A stretch of 64,000 bases of DNA from Orobanche coerulescens (lineage: Eukaryota; Streptophyta; Magnoliopsida; Lamiales; Orobanchaceae), in the NCBI GenBank assembly GCA_033398695.1, contig CM065815.1, positions 102,638,501-102,702,500 on the forward strand, written 5' to 3'. This document shows, piece after piece, positions 50,161 to 61,640 of the stretch. Within the stretch, counting starts at the first letter, position 1, and each line of letters starts with the position of its first letter. The notes under the pieces are model-generated. The model saw nothing but the letters and a program-made list of their open reading frames with translations, ran no database searches and was not told where the DNA came from. Made by a program: the position numbers and the translations under genes.

Positions 50161-51133
50161 ATGGCATTCACCGATGAAGAAGTAGCACAACTACGTGACG
50201 TTCTTCGTGGCTTACCGGAGCCCAGAATCCAAGCACGACGAGGATACGACACCATGCATGCACCACGACATGCTGATGAATACAAGACAAGCGAACTTCA
50301 GGAGTTCGTAGGCGGCACCGATCCCGAGGTTTATTTGGAGTGGGAAAGAAAAATTGAACGAATGTTTGAGTTCAAGGATCTCAATGACGAGGTACGTTGC
50401 AAGTATGCGATTCTCAAACTTGGAAAGGGAGCTTCCCTTTGGTTTGAGCGAATGAAGACACAAAGAGTTCGTCTTAGGAAAAGAGAAGATACGTTCGTGG
50501 GATTCTCTAAAAAAGAAACTACGAAAAAGATATGTCCCGACTACACACAAGTTAAGCTTGTATCGAAAAATTTCTGAACTCACGCAAGGAAAGCTAAGTG
50601 TCGAGGAGTACATCGAGGAGTTTGAAAACTTATCCTTGATGGGAGAACTTGAAGAAAGCGAAGAATTGCGAATGTCCCGTTTCCTACGAGGTTTGAACAA
50701 AAATATTGCTAATTCCGTGGAACTCTACCCCTATGCCGACTTTGATACTTTATGCGGGCTTTGCATAAAGTTGGAAAATCAAAACAAAGCAAAACTTTCT
50801 AAACCCGAATTCCCATCTAAATACGGAAATACCAACTTTGGCGCGAGTTCTAGCTCGTCTCCAAAAACTGTCACCACAAGCCAACCCGTTACTACCATTC
50901 AAAAAACTCCTATCACCCCAAAAGAAACAAGCCTATCTAAAGTCCGGTGTTTCAAATGTCAAGGATTTGGACACTATCAAAGTGCTTGTCCAAATCGGAG
51001 AATTGTGACGTTACGAGAAGCCATAGCCGCCCGAGAAGAATTACTAGCCGAAGAAGAAAAAATTGGAGACGTTTTTAACTTAGAAGTGACGAAGAAGAAG
51101 AAGAATGCGAGGCATACGATGCCCGAACTATGA
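50161..51133 (+). pseudogene. E6 Gag, frameshifted
   Basis: The ATG at 50161 opens MAFTDEEVAQLRDVLRGL and runs to 50577 ([31 protein letters not shown]). An indel near 50475-50510 moves the rest to the frame ending 51133, with [36 protein letters not shown] and knuckle [14 protein letters not shown] (about 50944-50990). Another indel near 51090 precedes protease. Confidence 0.88.
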
Positions 51134-51917
51134 CACGAACCTCGTCCTTCGCATGTTACAAACGAAGGCAGCCCCGAGTGACGAAGAACAACGAGACCAA
51201 ATCTTCCACACGAAGTGTCGTGTCGGAGATAAATGGTGTAGCTTGATCATTGACGGTGGAAGTTGTACAAACGTGGCATCAAGCGAGATGGTCTCAAAAC
51301 TCGGTTTGATCACCACGGCCCATCCAAAGCCGTATGCACTCCATTGGCTCGATGATGGAAACAAGGTGAAAGTATCAAGGCAAGTAAAGGTCGGACTCAC
51401 CATGGGTTCGTATGGTGATGATATTACATGCGATGTACTACCGATGGACGCATGTCACGTGTTATTAGGAAGACCTTGGTTATTTGATCGGGACGTACTA
51501 CATCGAGGGAGGAGTAACGAGTATGAGTTACGTGACAAAGGTAAAAAAATTGTTCTTAAACCTATGTCACCTCAAGCTATCCGGACGATGAGTTCGAAAA
51601 AAGTCGAAGGACCGAAACTTACGATGTTTGCAAACGAGAAAGAAGTCGGACACGCCATTGACGATGGCGAACGTGTTTATTTGATGATGATTAAAGAGGT
51701 CCGAAATCTTGCCACCAAATCACACCACGAAGAAGAGATAGATGCACTATTACACGAGTTCTCGGATGTATTTCGAAGACTTGCGGTAGGATTACCACCT
51801 ATCCGCGGAATTGAACACAGATTGATCTTATACGGGAGCTCCATTCGAACAAAGCGGCGTATCGTTGTAATCCCGAAGAAACCAAAGAACTACAACGTCA
51901 AATTGATGAACTCATGA
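51105..51917 (+). pseudogene. E6 protease and start of RT
   Basis: The open frame includes the protease [18 protein letters not shown] (about 51242) and [18 protein letters not shown]. It loses phase after [10 protein letters not shown] (about 51830), so the RT finger region up to 52015 is split among frames. A TGA at about 52008 also disrupts this stretch. Confidence 0.87.
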
Positions 51918-52015
51918 ATCACGGATATGTCCGAGAAAGTTTAAGTCCGTGTGCGGTTCCGGTTCTACTTGTGCCAAAAAAGACGGATCATGGCGAATGT
52001 GTATTGTGATGAGTC

Positions 52016-53769
52016 GTGAATAACATCACCGTCAAGTATCGGTTCCCCATCCCGAGACTAGACGACATGTTGGACGAGTTACATGGCTCGGTTATATTTT
52101 CCAAAGTTGATTTACGGAGCGGATACCATCAAATCCGCATGCGAGAGGGAGACGAATGGAAAACGGCGTTTAAAACAAAGAATGGACTTTACGAATGGGT
52201 TGTGATGCCATTCGGCCTCACTAACGCCCCGAGCACTTTTATGAGGTTGATGAACGAGGTTCTCAAACCTTTCTTGGGAAAGTTTGTTGTCGTATACCTA
52301 GACGACATTTTGATCTACAGTCGATCCGTAGAGGAGCATCTCGAACATTTGCGGCACGTATTTGAAACGCTAAGGGAACAAAAACTTTATGGAAAACGGG
52401 AGAAGTGTACTTTCCTAGTCGAGAGTCTTGTCTTTCTCGGCTATGTTGTTTCGAAAGAAGGAGTTTCGGTCGACCAAGAGAAGATCGCGGCAATCAAGTC
52501 GTGGCCGATCCCAAAGACCATCACGGAGGTACGATCATTTCATGGCCTCGCTTCTTTTTACCGACGATTCATACGGGACTTTAGCACTATCTCCAGTCCG
52601 ATCACGGAGTGTCTGAAAAAAGGAACCTTTGCATGGAACGAGGCGGCCCAAAAGGCTTTTGAAAATTTAAAGGGAAAATTATGTGAAGCGCCGATTTTGA
52701 CGTTACCCGATTTTTCACAACCGTTTGAGGTGGAATGCGACGCTAGCGGAGTTGGAATCGGGGCAGTGCTTATTCAAAGAGGCCGTCCCATCGCCTATTT
52801 TTTGGAGAAGTTAAGTGGCGCCCGAGTGAATTATTGTACTTACGATAAGGAGTTCTATGCTATCGTGAGAGCACTCGATCATTGGAGTCACTATTTACGT
52901 TCGAAACATTTCGTGTTACATTCGGACCACGAGTCGTTGAAATACATCAACGGACAAAGCAAGCTAAGCCCGAGACATGCAAAATGGGTGGAATTTCTAC
53001 AATCTTTTCACTTTTCATCCAAGTACAAAGACGGGAAGAGTAATATAGTGGCGGATGCACTATCAAGACGGTATGCCTTACTGTCGATTCTAGATGTTCG
53101 TTTGTTGGGGTTCGAGACTTTGAAAGATCATTACAGCGACGATTTGGACTTCGGGGAAATTTTTAACCGTTGTAAAACAGCCCCGTACGAGGAATTTGTT
53201 TTACAGGATGGCTTTCTTTTCAAGGGAAATAAATTATGTGTGCCGAGACATACAATTCGGGAATTGCTAGTTCGGGAGGCGCACGGAGGAGGACTAGCCG
53301 GTCATTTCGGCTCGGCCAAGACTGTAGAGGTGTTGAAAGAACATTTCTTCTGGCCAAAGATGTATGGTGACGTGAGCACAATCGTGAGTAAATGCGTCAC
53401 TTGTCATATGATGAAAAGTTCGTTCAAGTCAAGTACATACATGCCGTTGCCAATACCGTTACGACCATGGGAGGATGTCTCGATGGATTTTATTGTGGCT
53501 TTACCTCGTACTCAACGAGGCAAAGACTCGTTCATGGTGGTCGTCGACCGTTTTTCGAAAATGGCTCACTTTATAGCATGCCACAAAACCGATGATGCAA
53601 GCAATGTGGCGGACTTGTACTTCCGGGAAATAGTTCGTTTACACGGAGTTCCAAAAACTATCGTGTCGGATCGAGATTCCAAATTTCTGAGTTACTTCTG
53701 GAATACTTTATGGAGAAAAGTGGGCACCAAACTCCTATTCAGTACTTCACATCACCCACAAACCGATGG
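52016..53769 (+). CDS. E6 RT, RNase H and integrase up to E7
   Basis: A long intact frame: [49 protein letters not shown] and [12 protein letters not shown] (about 52291, intact here unlike E3, E5 and E7). RNase H follows ([35 protein letters not shown]), then the HHCC finger ([22 protein letters not shown]) and the first two integrase Asp residues ([16 protein letters not shown]). It stops being E6 at HHPQTDG, where E7 enters. The frame continues in phase into E7's LTR and ends at 53920. Confidence 0.92.
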
Positions 53770-54317
53770 TGATACGATATCTAATATTCCAGTCGAAGAA
53801 ACTCCGATAAAAATCGACATCCATGATGATGTAAATTCGCATGGCCATGCATCGTCATACTTAGGAGAAAATGTTAAACGGATTGGAGTTACGTTGTTAA
53901 TCGGAATCGGAGTAACGTAAAATTCGATGACGGAACCGGTCCGAAAGCATGAAGATCGACCAAAACATGCTTGAAAGGGACCCTTTGTCTTCATATCTTT
54001 CACAAGATATGTGAAGATCACCCCCTTCCCCACCTTGTTTGATAAATCGGCCAAGACAAATAAAAGATCAAGATCTTCATATCTTATCAAGATACATGAA
54101 GAATAAATCTCCCAAGACTCCCCACACAATCGGCGAAAATCTCCCATGGATGAAGACTTTCATCAAGTTTTTGTTCAACATGTCAAAGTCATACTACATT
54201 CCAAGATACTTGAAGATTGTCCAAGATTTCTCCTCCCCCACACCACATCGGCCGAAGACATAAGGAAGCTTGGTGTTTCGTTTTTTCTTGTTGTTTTTGG
54301 TAACATTATCCTTGTAA

Positions 54318-54335
54318 ACTACTATATATAGTAGT
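54318..54335 (+). promoter_or_regulatory. Palindromic TATA box, E7 5' LTR
   Basis: ACTACTATATATAGTAGT. Confidence 0.65.
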
Positions 54336-54461
54336 GCTCGTTGTATTTGTAACATATCGAGAATCATAATAAACTTTGTATTTCCTTTGAAATATACGTT
54401 GAACGAGTTCGACAAACCTTAGTTATTGTTTCGACGAGTCTCGAGATTTTAACTTGATCAA

Positions 54462-54521
54462 TTCTCAAAAGGTCTTGGGAAGAGATTACCCTTTTATCGA
54501 GTTATAGGTCTAGTTCGATAA
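54462..54521 (+). other. Twin hairpins, E7 5' LTR
   Basis: Hairpin I 54462-54481 (UUCUCAA/UUGGGAA, loop AAGGUC). Hairpin II 54494-54521 (UUAUCGAGUUA/UAGUUCGAUAA, loop UAGGUC). Confidence 0.8.
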
Positions 54522-54668
54522 AAACACACCAAACTCCGTACATCCTACTATATCACGGCCGAATCCCATTAAATTCGTCCATCACCTTTGTAATTTTTGA
54601 TCCATATTGCAAACTTGTTAATCTTCCGTTGTGTTTATACGCATTACTTACGTAATTCGTATCATAAG

Positions 54669-54681
54669 TGGTATCAGAGCC
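54669..54681 (+). promoter_or_regulatory. E7 primer-binding site
   Basis: TGGTATCAGAGCC after TAAG, a full 13-nt match to the tRNA-iMet complement. Confidence 0.9.
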
Positions 54682-54715
54682 ATTTGTCTCACAGTTCTCG
54701 ACATCACTGAAGAAG

Positions 54716-55640
54716 ATGGCGTTCACTGATGAAGAAGTAGCACAACTACGTGACGTTCTTCGTGGCTTGCCGGAGCCCAGAATCCATGCACGACGAGGAC
54801 ATGACACCATGCATGCACCACGACATGCGGATGAATACAAGACCAGCGAACTTCCGGAGTTCGTAGGCGGCACCGATCCTGAGGTTTATTTGGAGTGGGA
54901 AAGAAAAATTGAACGAATGTTTGAGTTCAAGGAGCTCAATGACGAGGTACGTTGCAAGTACGCGATTCTCAAACTTGGAAAGGGAGCTTCCCTTTGGTTT
55001 GAGCGAATGAAGACGCAAAGAAGTCGTCTTAGGAAAAGAGAAGATACGTTCGTGGGATTCCCTAAAAGAAAACTACGAAAAAGATATGTCCGGCTACACA
55101 CAAGCTAAGTCATCAGAAAAATTTCGACCTCACGCAAGGAAAGCTAAGTGTCGAGGAGTACATCGAGGAGTTTGAAAACTTATCCTTGATGGGAGAACTT
55201 GAAGAAAGCGAAGAATTGCGCATGTCCCGTTTCATACGAGGTTTGAACAAAAATATTGCTAATTCCGTGGAACTCTACCCCTATTCCGACTTCGATACTT
55301 TATGCGGGCTTTGCATAAAATTGGAAAATCAAAACAAAACAAAACTCTCTAAACCCGAATTCCCACCTAAATACGGAAATACCAACTTTGGCGCGAGTTC
55401 TAGCTCGTTTCCAAAACTGTCACCACAAGCCACCCGTTACTACCCTTCCAAAACTCCTATCACACCAAAAGAAACAAGCCTATCTAAAGTCCGGTGTTTC
55501 AAATGTCAAGGATTTGGACACTATCAAAGTGCTTGTCCAAATCGAAGGATTGTAACGTTGCGAGAAGCCATAGCCGCCGAGAGGAATTATTAGCCAAGAA
55601 GAAAGAGTTGGACGTTTTTAACTTAGAAGGCGACGAAGAA
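54716..55640 (+). pseudogene. E7 Gag, frameshifted
   Basis: The ATG at 54716 gives MAFTDEEVAQLRDVLRGL and continues to 55108 ([18 protein letters not shown]). After indels near 55015-55100 the frame 55186-55593 carries [18 protein letters not shown] and the knuckle [14 protein letters not shown] (about 55490-55540). A further break follows at REAIAAERNY. Confidence 0.87.
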
Positions 55641-56331
55641 GAAGAAGAATGCGAGGCATACGATGCCCCGAACTATGACACGAACCTTGTCCTTCGCATG
55701 TTACAAGCGAAGGCCGCCCCAAGTGACGAAGAACAACGGGACCAAATCTTCCACACGAAGTGTCGTCGGAGATAAATGGTGTAGCTTGATCATTGACGGT
55801 GGAAGTTGTACAAACGTGGCATCAAGCGAGATGGTTTCAAAACTCGGTTTGATCACCACGGCCCATCCTAAACCGTATGCACTCCATTGGCTCGATGATG
55901 GAAACAAGGTGAAAGTATCAAGGCAAGTGAAGGTCGGACTCACCATGGGTTCGTATGGCGATGATATTACATGCGATGTACTACCGATGGACGCATGTCA
56001 CGTGTTATTAGGAAGACCTTGGTTATTTGATCGGGACGTACTACATCGAGGGAGGAGTAATGAGTATGAGTTACGTGACAAAGGTAAAAAAATTGTTCTT
56101 AAACCTATGTCACCTCAAGCTATCCGGACGATGAGTTCGAAAAAAATCGAAGGACCGAAGCTTACGATGTTTGCAAACGAGAAAGAAGTCGAGCACGCCA
56201 TTGACGATGGCGAGCGTGTTTATTTGATGATGATCAAAGAGGTCCGAAATCTTGCCACCAAATCGCAACATGAAGAAGAGATAGACGTACTATTACACGA
56301 GTTTTGGACGTATTTCGAAGACTTGCGGTAG
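55641..56331 (+). pseudogene. E7 Gag end and protease
   Basis: Protease [18 protein letters not shown] (about 55786) and [18 protein letters not shown] are open in the frame ending 56331. A base is missing at GTGTCGTCGG, and the frame ends at LLHEFWTYFEDLR, where E3 reads [10 protein letters not shown]. Confidence 0.85.
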
Positions 56332-56999
56332 GATTACCACCTATCCGCGGGATTGAACACCGATTGATCTTATACCGGGAGCTCCATTACCGAACAAAGC
56401 GGCGTATCGTTGTAATCCCGAAGAGACCAAAGAACTACAACGACAAATTGATGAACTCATGAATCACGGATATGTCCGAGAAAGTTTAAGTCCGTGTGCG
56501 GTTCGGTTTACTTGTGCCAAAAAAAGGCGGAACATGGCGAATGTGTATTGATGAGAGCCGTGAATAACATCACCGTCAAGTATCGGTTTCCCATCCGAGA
56601 CTAGACGACATCTTTGGACGAGTTACATGGCTCGGTTATATTTTCCAAAGTTGATTTACGGAGCGGATACCATCAAATCCATGCGAGAGGAGACGAATGG
56701 AAAACGGCGTTTAAAACAAAGAATGGACTTTACGAATGGGTTGTGATGCCATTCGGCCTCACCAACGCCCGAGCACTTTTATGAGGTTGATGAACGAGGT
56801 TCTTAAACCTTTCTTGGGAAAGTTTGTTGTCGTGTACTTAGACGACATTTTGATCTGATCGGTCCGTAGAAGAACATCTCGAACATTTGCGTACGTGTTT
56901 GAGACGCTAAGAGAACAAAAACTTTATGGAAAACGGGAGAAGTGTACTTTCCTAGTCGAGAGTCTTGTCTTTCTCGGCTATGTTGTTTGAAAAGACGGA
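56332..56999 (+). pseudogene. E7 reverse transcriptase, heavily frameshifted
   Basis: The nucleotide sequence is close to E5 and E6, but indels occur about every 60-100 bp (AACACCGATTG, GCGGTTCGGTTTAC, CCATCCGAGAC, AAATCCATGCGAGAGGAG, ACGCCCGAGC, GATCTGATCGG). YLDD is at about 56835-56848, followed by the same two-base loss as in E3 and E5. Confidence 0.85.
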
Positions 57000-57740
57000 G
57001 TTTGGTCGACCAAGAGAAGATCGCGGCAATCAAGTCGTGGCCGACCCCAAAGACAATCACGGAGGTACGGTCATTTCATGGCCTCGCCCGTTTCTGGCGA
57101 TTCATACGGGACTTTAGCACTATATCGGCCCGATCACGGAGTGTCGAAAAGGGAACCTTTGCTTGGGACGAAACGGCCCAAAAGGCTTTTGAAAACTTAA
57201 AGGGAAAATTATGTGAAGCGCCGATTTTGACGTTACCCGATTTTTCACAACCGTTTGAGGTAGAATGCGACGCTAGCGGAGTTGGAATCGGGGCAGTGCT
57301 TATTCAAAGAGGCCGTCCCATCGCCTATTTTTCGGAGAAGTTAAGTGGCGCCCGAGTGAATTATTGTACTTACGACAAGGAATTCTATGCTATCGTAAGA
57401 GCACTCGATCATTGGAGTCATTATCTGCGTTCGAAACATTTCGTCTTTGCATTCGGATCACGAGTCGTTGAAATACATCAACGGACAGAGTAAGCTAAGC
57501 CCGAGACATGCAAAATGGGTGGAATTTTTACAATCTTTTCACTTTTCATCCAAGTACAAGGACGGGAAGAGTAATGTAGTGGCGGATGCACTATCAAGAC
57601 GGTATGCCTTACTGTCGATGCTAGATGTTCGTTTGTTGGGGTTCGAGACTTTGAAAGATCATTACAACGACGATTTGGACTTCGGGGAAATTTTTAACCG
57701 TTGTAAAACGGCCCGTCTGAGGAATTTGTTTTACAGGATG
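57000..57740 (+). pseudogene. E7 RT C-terminus and RNase H
   Basis: The frame to 57493 has [34 protein letters not shown] and [18 protein letters not shown] one-base gain in TTCGTCTTTGCATTCGG moves [13 protein letters not shown] into the next frame (from about 57447). Confidence 0.87.
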
Positions 57741-58934
57741 GCTTTCTCTTCAAGGGGAATAAATTATGTGTGCCGAGACATACAATTCGAATTCTTTGGT
57801 TCGGGAGGCGCACGGAGGAGGACTAGCCGGTCACTTGGCTCGACCAAGACTGTAGAAGTGCTAAAAGAACATTTCTTTTGGCCAAAGATGTATGGTGACG
57901 TAAGCACAATCGTGAGTAAATGCGTCACTTGTCACATGATGAAAAGTTCGTTCAAGCCGAGTACATACATGCCGTTGCCGATACCGTTACGACCGTGGGA
58001 GGATGTCTCGATGGATGTTATTGTGGCTTTACCTCGTAATCAACGAGGCAAAGACTCGATCATGGTTGTTGTCGACCGTTTTTCAAAAATGGCTCACTTT
58101 ATCGCATGCCACAAACCGATGATGCAAGCAATGTGGCGGACTTGTACTTAGGAAGTAGTTCGTTTACACGGAGTTCCAAAAACTATCGTGTCGGATCGAG
58201 ATTCCAAATTTCTGAGTTACTACGGAATACTTTATGGAGGAAAGTTGGTACTAAACTCCTATTCAAGACTTCACATCACCCGCAAACCGACGGACAGACC
58301 GAGGTGACTAATCGAACCTTGGGAGCATTATTGCGAGGGTTGGTAAATAAAACACAGAAGGATTGGGACGTTAAACTTGCTCATGCGGAATTCGCATACA
58401 ACCGATCACCCGGTTATGCCACGGCCCATTCACCTTTTGAAGTGGTATACGGATTAAATCCGCACTTGCCATTGGACTTGATTCCCTTACCGAGCAACGA
58501 GTTGGTTCACAAAGACGCCGAAGCAAAACTCAAATCAATGGTGAAGTTACATGAAAAGATACGGGAACGGATTAAAGAAGTAAATGAAATATACAAACGG
58601 AAGTCGAACAAAAATAAAAAGGCGAGACTATTTGATGTTGGCGACTTGGTTTGGATACATTTGAGAAAAGAAAGATTCCCAAGCAAACGGAAGAACAAAT
58701 TGATGCCGAGCCGAGGGTCCGTACAAAATTGTGGAAAAGGTGAACGACAACGCATACAAAGTCGAACTTCCGGGCGAATACGGAGTACACGCGACATTCA
58801 ACGTAGGTGATCTCTCACCTTATCTTGACGACGATGGCATTGCGGAATTGAGGTCAATTCCTTTCAAAGACGGAGGAATGATACGATATCTAATATTCGA
58901 TCGAAGAAACTCCGATAAAAATCGACATCCATGA
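57741..58934 (+). pseudogene. E7 integrase with LTR-encoded tail, frameshifted
   Basis: The HHCC region (broken at CGAATTCTTTGG), [24 protein letters not shown] (Phe to Val after the first Asp), a scrambled VSDRD region near 58190, [13 protein letters not shown] with the Glu (about 58290), the C-terminal domain [15 protein letters not shown], and [18 protein letters not shown]. At the LTR boundary one G of the polypurine tract is missing, so the tail is out of phase. Confidence 0.87.
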
Positions 58935-59427
58935 TGATGTAAATTCGCATGGCCATGCATCGTCATACTTAGGAGAAAATGTTAAACGGATTGGAGTTAC
59001 GTTGTTAATCGGAATCGGAGTAACGTAAAATTCGACGACGGAACCGGTCCGAAAGCATGAAGATCGACCAAAACATGCTTGAAAGGGACCCTTTGTCTTC
59101 ATATCTTTCACAAGATATGTGAAGATCACCCTTCCCCACCTTGTTTGATAAATCGGCCAAGACAAATAAAAGATCAAGATCTTCATATCTTATCAAGATA
59201 CATGAAGAATAAATCTCCCAAGACTCCCCACACAATCGGCCGAAAATCTCCCATGGATGAAGACTTTCATCAAGTTTTTGTTCAACATGTCAAAGTCATA
59301 CTACATTCCAAGATACTTGAAGATTGTCCAAGATTTCTCCTCCCCCACACCACATCTCGGCCGAAGACATAAGGAAGCTTGGTGTTTCGTTTTTTTCTTG
59401 TTGTTTTTGGTAACATTATCCTTGTAA

Positions 59428-59445
59428 ACTACTATATATAGTAGT
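59428..59445 (+). promoter_or_regulatory. Palindromic TATA box, E7 3' LTR
   Basis: ACTACTATATATAGTAGT. Confidence 0.65.
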
Positions 59446-59571
59446 GCTCGTTGTATTTGTAACATATCGAGAATCATAATAAACTTTGTATTTCCTTTGA
59501 AATATACGTTGAACGAGTTCGACAAACCTTAGTTATTGTTTCGACGAGTCTCGAGATTTTAACTTGATCAA

Positions 59572-59631
59572 TTCTCAAAAGGTCTTGGGAAGAGATTACC
59601 CTTTTATCGAGTTATAGGTCTAGTTCGATAA
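59572..59631 (+). other. Twin hairpins, E7 3' LTR
   Basis: Hairpin I 59572-59591 (loop AAGGUC) and hairpin II 59604-59631 (loop UAGGUC), as in the 5' LTR. Confidence 0.8.
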
Positions 59632-59773
59632 AAACACACCAAACTCCGTACATCCTACTATATCACGGCCGAATCCCATTAAATTCGTCCATCACCTTTG
59701 TAATTTTTGATCCATATTGCAAACTTGTTAATCTTCCGTTGTGTTTATACGCATTACTTACGTAATCAGATGG

Positions 59774-60500
59774 ACAGACCGAGGTGACGAATCGAACCTT
59801 GGGAGCGTTATTGCGAGGATTGGTGAATAAAACACAAAAGGATTGGGACGTTAAACTTGCTCATGCGGAATTCGCCTACAACCGATCACCCGGTTATGCC
59901 ACGGCCCATTCACCTTTTGAAGTAGTATACGGATTAAATCCGCACTTGCCATTGGACTTGATTCCCTTGCCGAGCAACGAATTGGTTCACAAAGACGCCG
60001 AAGCAAAACTCAAATCGGATTACATGAAAAAGATACGGGAACGGATTAAAGAAGTGAATGAAATTTACAAACGGAAGTCGAACAAAAATAAAAAAGCGAG
60101 ATTATTTGATGTTGGCGACTTAGTTTGGATACATTTGAGAAAAGAAAGATTCCCAAGTAAACGGAAGAACAAATTGATGCTGAGAGCCGAGGGCCCGTAC
60201 AAAATTGTGGAAAAAGTGAACGACAACGCATACAAAGTCGAACTTCCGGGCGAATACGGAGTATATGCGACTTTCAACGTAGGTGATCTCTCGCCTTACC
60301 TTGACGACGATGGCATTACGGAATTGAGGTCAATTCCTTTCAAAGAAGGAGGGAATGATACGATATCTAATATTCCAATCGAAGAAGCTCCAATAAAAAT
60401 CGACGTCCACGACGATTCGCATGGCCATGCATCATTATACTTGGGAGAAAAGAATACGCGGATTGGAGTTACGTTGTTAATCGGAATCGGAGTAACGTAA
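59774..60500 (+). pseudogene. E6 integrase C-terminal part with LTR-encoded tail
   Basis: It resumes E6 integrase after E7: [17 protein letters not shown] with the catalytic Glu, [52 protein letters not shown], and the tail ([27 protein letters not shown]) ending at 60498-60500 inside the 3' LTR. Open throughout. It is non-functional only because E7 separates it from its N-terminal part. Confidence 0.9.
60342..60355 (+). promoter_or_regulatory. E6 polypurine tract
   Basis: AAAGAAGGAGGGAA next to the 3' LTR. Confidence 0.8.
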
Positions 60501-60963
60501 AATTCGACGACGGAATCGGTCCGAAAGCATGAAAAATCGGCCATATCATGCTTGAAAGGGACCTCACTTGACTTCATATCTTTGACAAGATAATGAAGAT
60601 ATTTCCTTCCCCACCATAATAACAAAATCGGCCCATGCATAGATTTGAAGAAGACTTTCATCCTTCATGTCATTGTCTCTCATGTCTTAGTCACCATAAT
60701 AAGTCCAAAGAGGTTGATATCAATCTTCACAAAATCCTCCTCACTCCTTGATAAAGATCGGTCGATTTGTTGCTTGCAAGAAAGGACAATATGTGAAGAC
60801 ATTTGGTGAAGATCTTCTTCATGTCACCATCAAGTCCAAGATTACTTCATGTCATGATCACATAATAAATCCAAGATGGTATCTCCTTGGATATTTTCGG
60901 CCGATTGATGTGTTGCTAGGAAGCTTCGTTTTCTCGTTTTGTTGTATTTTCTTACGGTTGGAA

Positions 60964-60981
60964 ACTACTATATATAGTAGT
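60964..60981 (+). promoter_or_regulatory. Palindromic TATA box, E6 3' LTR
   Basis: ACTACTATATATAGTAGT. Confidence 0.65.
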
Positions 60982-61105
60982 CCTCGTTGTATTGGTAACA
61001 TATCTTGAAAGTAATAAACCTTGTATTTCTCTGAAATATACGTTGAACGAGTTCAACAAACTTTAGTTATTGTTTCGACGCGTCTCGAGATTTTAACTTG
61101 ATCAA

Positions 61106-61163
61106 TTCTCAATAGGTCTTGGGAAAAGATTACCTTTATCGAGTTATAGGTCTAGTTCGATAA
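61106..61163 (+). other. Twin UAGGUC-loop hairpins, E6 3' LTR
   Basis: Hairpin I 61106-61125 and hairpin II 61136-61163, identical to the E6 5' LTR. Confidence 0.82.
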
Positions 61164-61311
61164 AACACATCAAAATCCGTACATCTTACTACCTCACGGC
61201 CGAATCCCATTAAAACTCGGCCACCCTTAGTAAATTTCAAGTGTTACTTTGATACTTGTTAATCTTCCGTTGTATTTTATACGTATTACTTACGTAATTC
61301 GTATCAGATAA

Positions 61312-61640
61312 GGTAATTGCATGCTTCACGAATGTTGAAACCATATAAAGTCAATTATCTAATGCATGATTTAGAGTTAGCAGCTGTGTTTTTTACCCTG
61401 AAAATATGGCGATAATATTTATACGGAACTCATTGTCAGATCTTCATAGATCATAAGAGTCTTAAATACATTTTCAGTAGGAAAGAGCTAAACATACGCC
61501 AGAGGAGATGGATGGAGTTGATTAATGATTATGACTTGGAAATTCTTTATCAACCAAGCAAAGAAAACGTGGAAGCTCACAAACTGAGCCGCAAACTTAT
61601 TTCTATTCGAATACTGGAGACGCTCACGACCCAGTCCAGA
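61312..61640 (+). pseudogene. G RNase H, C-terminal part
   Basis: The continuation after E6 reads [18 protein letters not shown], stop, [18 protein letters not shown] and RQRRWMELINDYDLEI. One stop and several substitutions; HKLSRK replaces DALSRK. Confidence 0.8.

Larger units (their letters stand above)
53770..54664 (+). repeat. E7 5' LTR
   Basis: TATA palindrome at 54318-54335, twin hairpins at 54462-54521. Confidence 0.93.
53770..59768 (+). mobile_element. E7: CRM-like Ty3/gypsy element, family B, inside E6
   Basis: 5999 bp, with LTRs at 53770-54664 (895 bp) and 58879-59768 (890 bp) and target duplication GATGG (53765-53769 and 59769-59773). The LTRs are near-identical apart from short indels, yet the interior has some twenty frame breaks. 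The 3' LTR ends CGTAATCA instead of CGTAATTCGTATCA. It is the deepest nested element (E7 in E6 in G). Confidence 0.92.
58879..59768 (+). repeat. E7 3' LTR
   Basis: 890 bp. TATA palindrome at 59428-59445, twin hairpins at 59572-59631. The end lacks the TTCGT preceding the terminal ATCA. Confidence 0.92.
49159..61306 (+). mobile_element. E6: CRM-like Ty3/gypsy element, family B, hosting E7
   Basis: LTRs at 49159-50109 and 60356-61306 (951 bp each, about four differences by eye) and target duplication GATAA (49154-49158 and 61307-61311). The interior is 50110-53769 plus 59774-60355. E7 sits between the second catalytic Asp and the Glu of integrase. Confidence 0.93.
60356..61306 (+). repeat. E6 3' LTR
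   Basis: 951 bp. TATA palindrome at 60964-60981, twin hairpins at 61106-61163. Confidence 0.93.
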
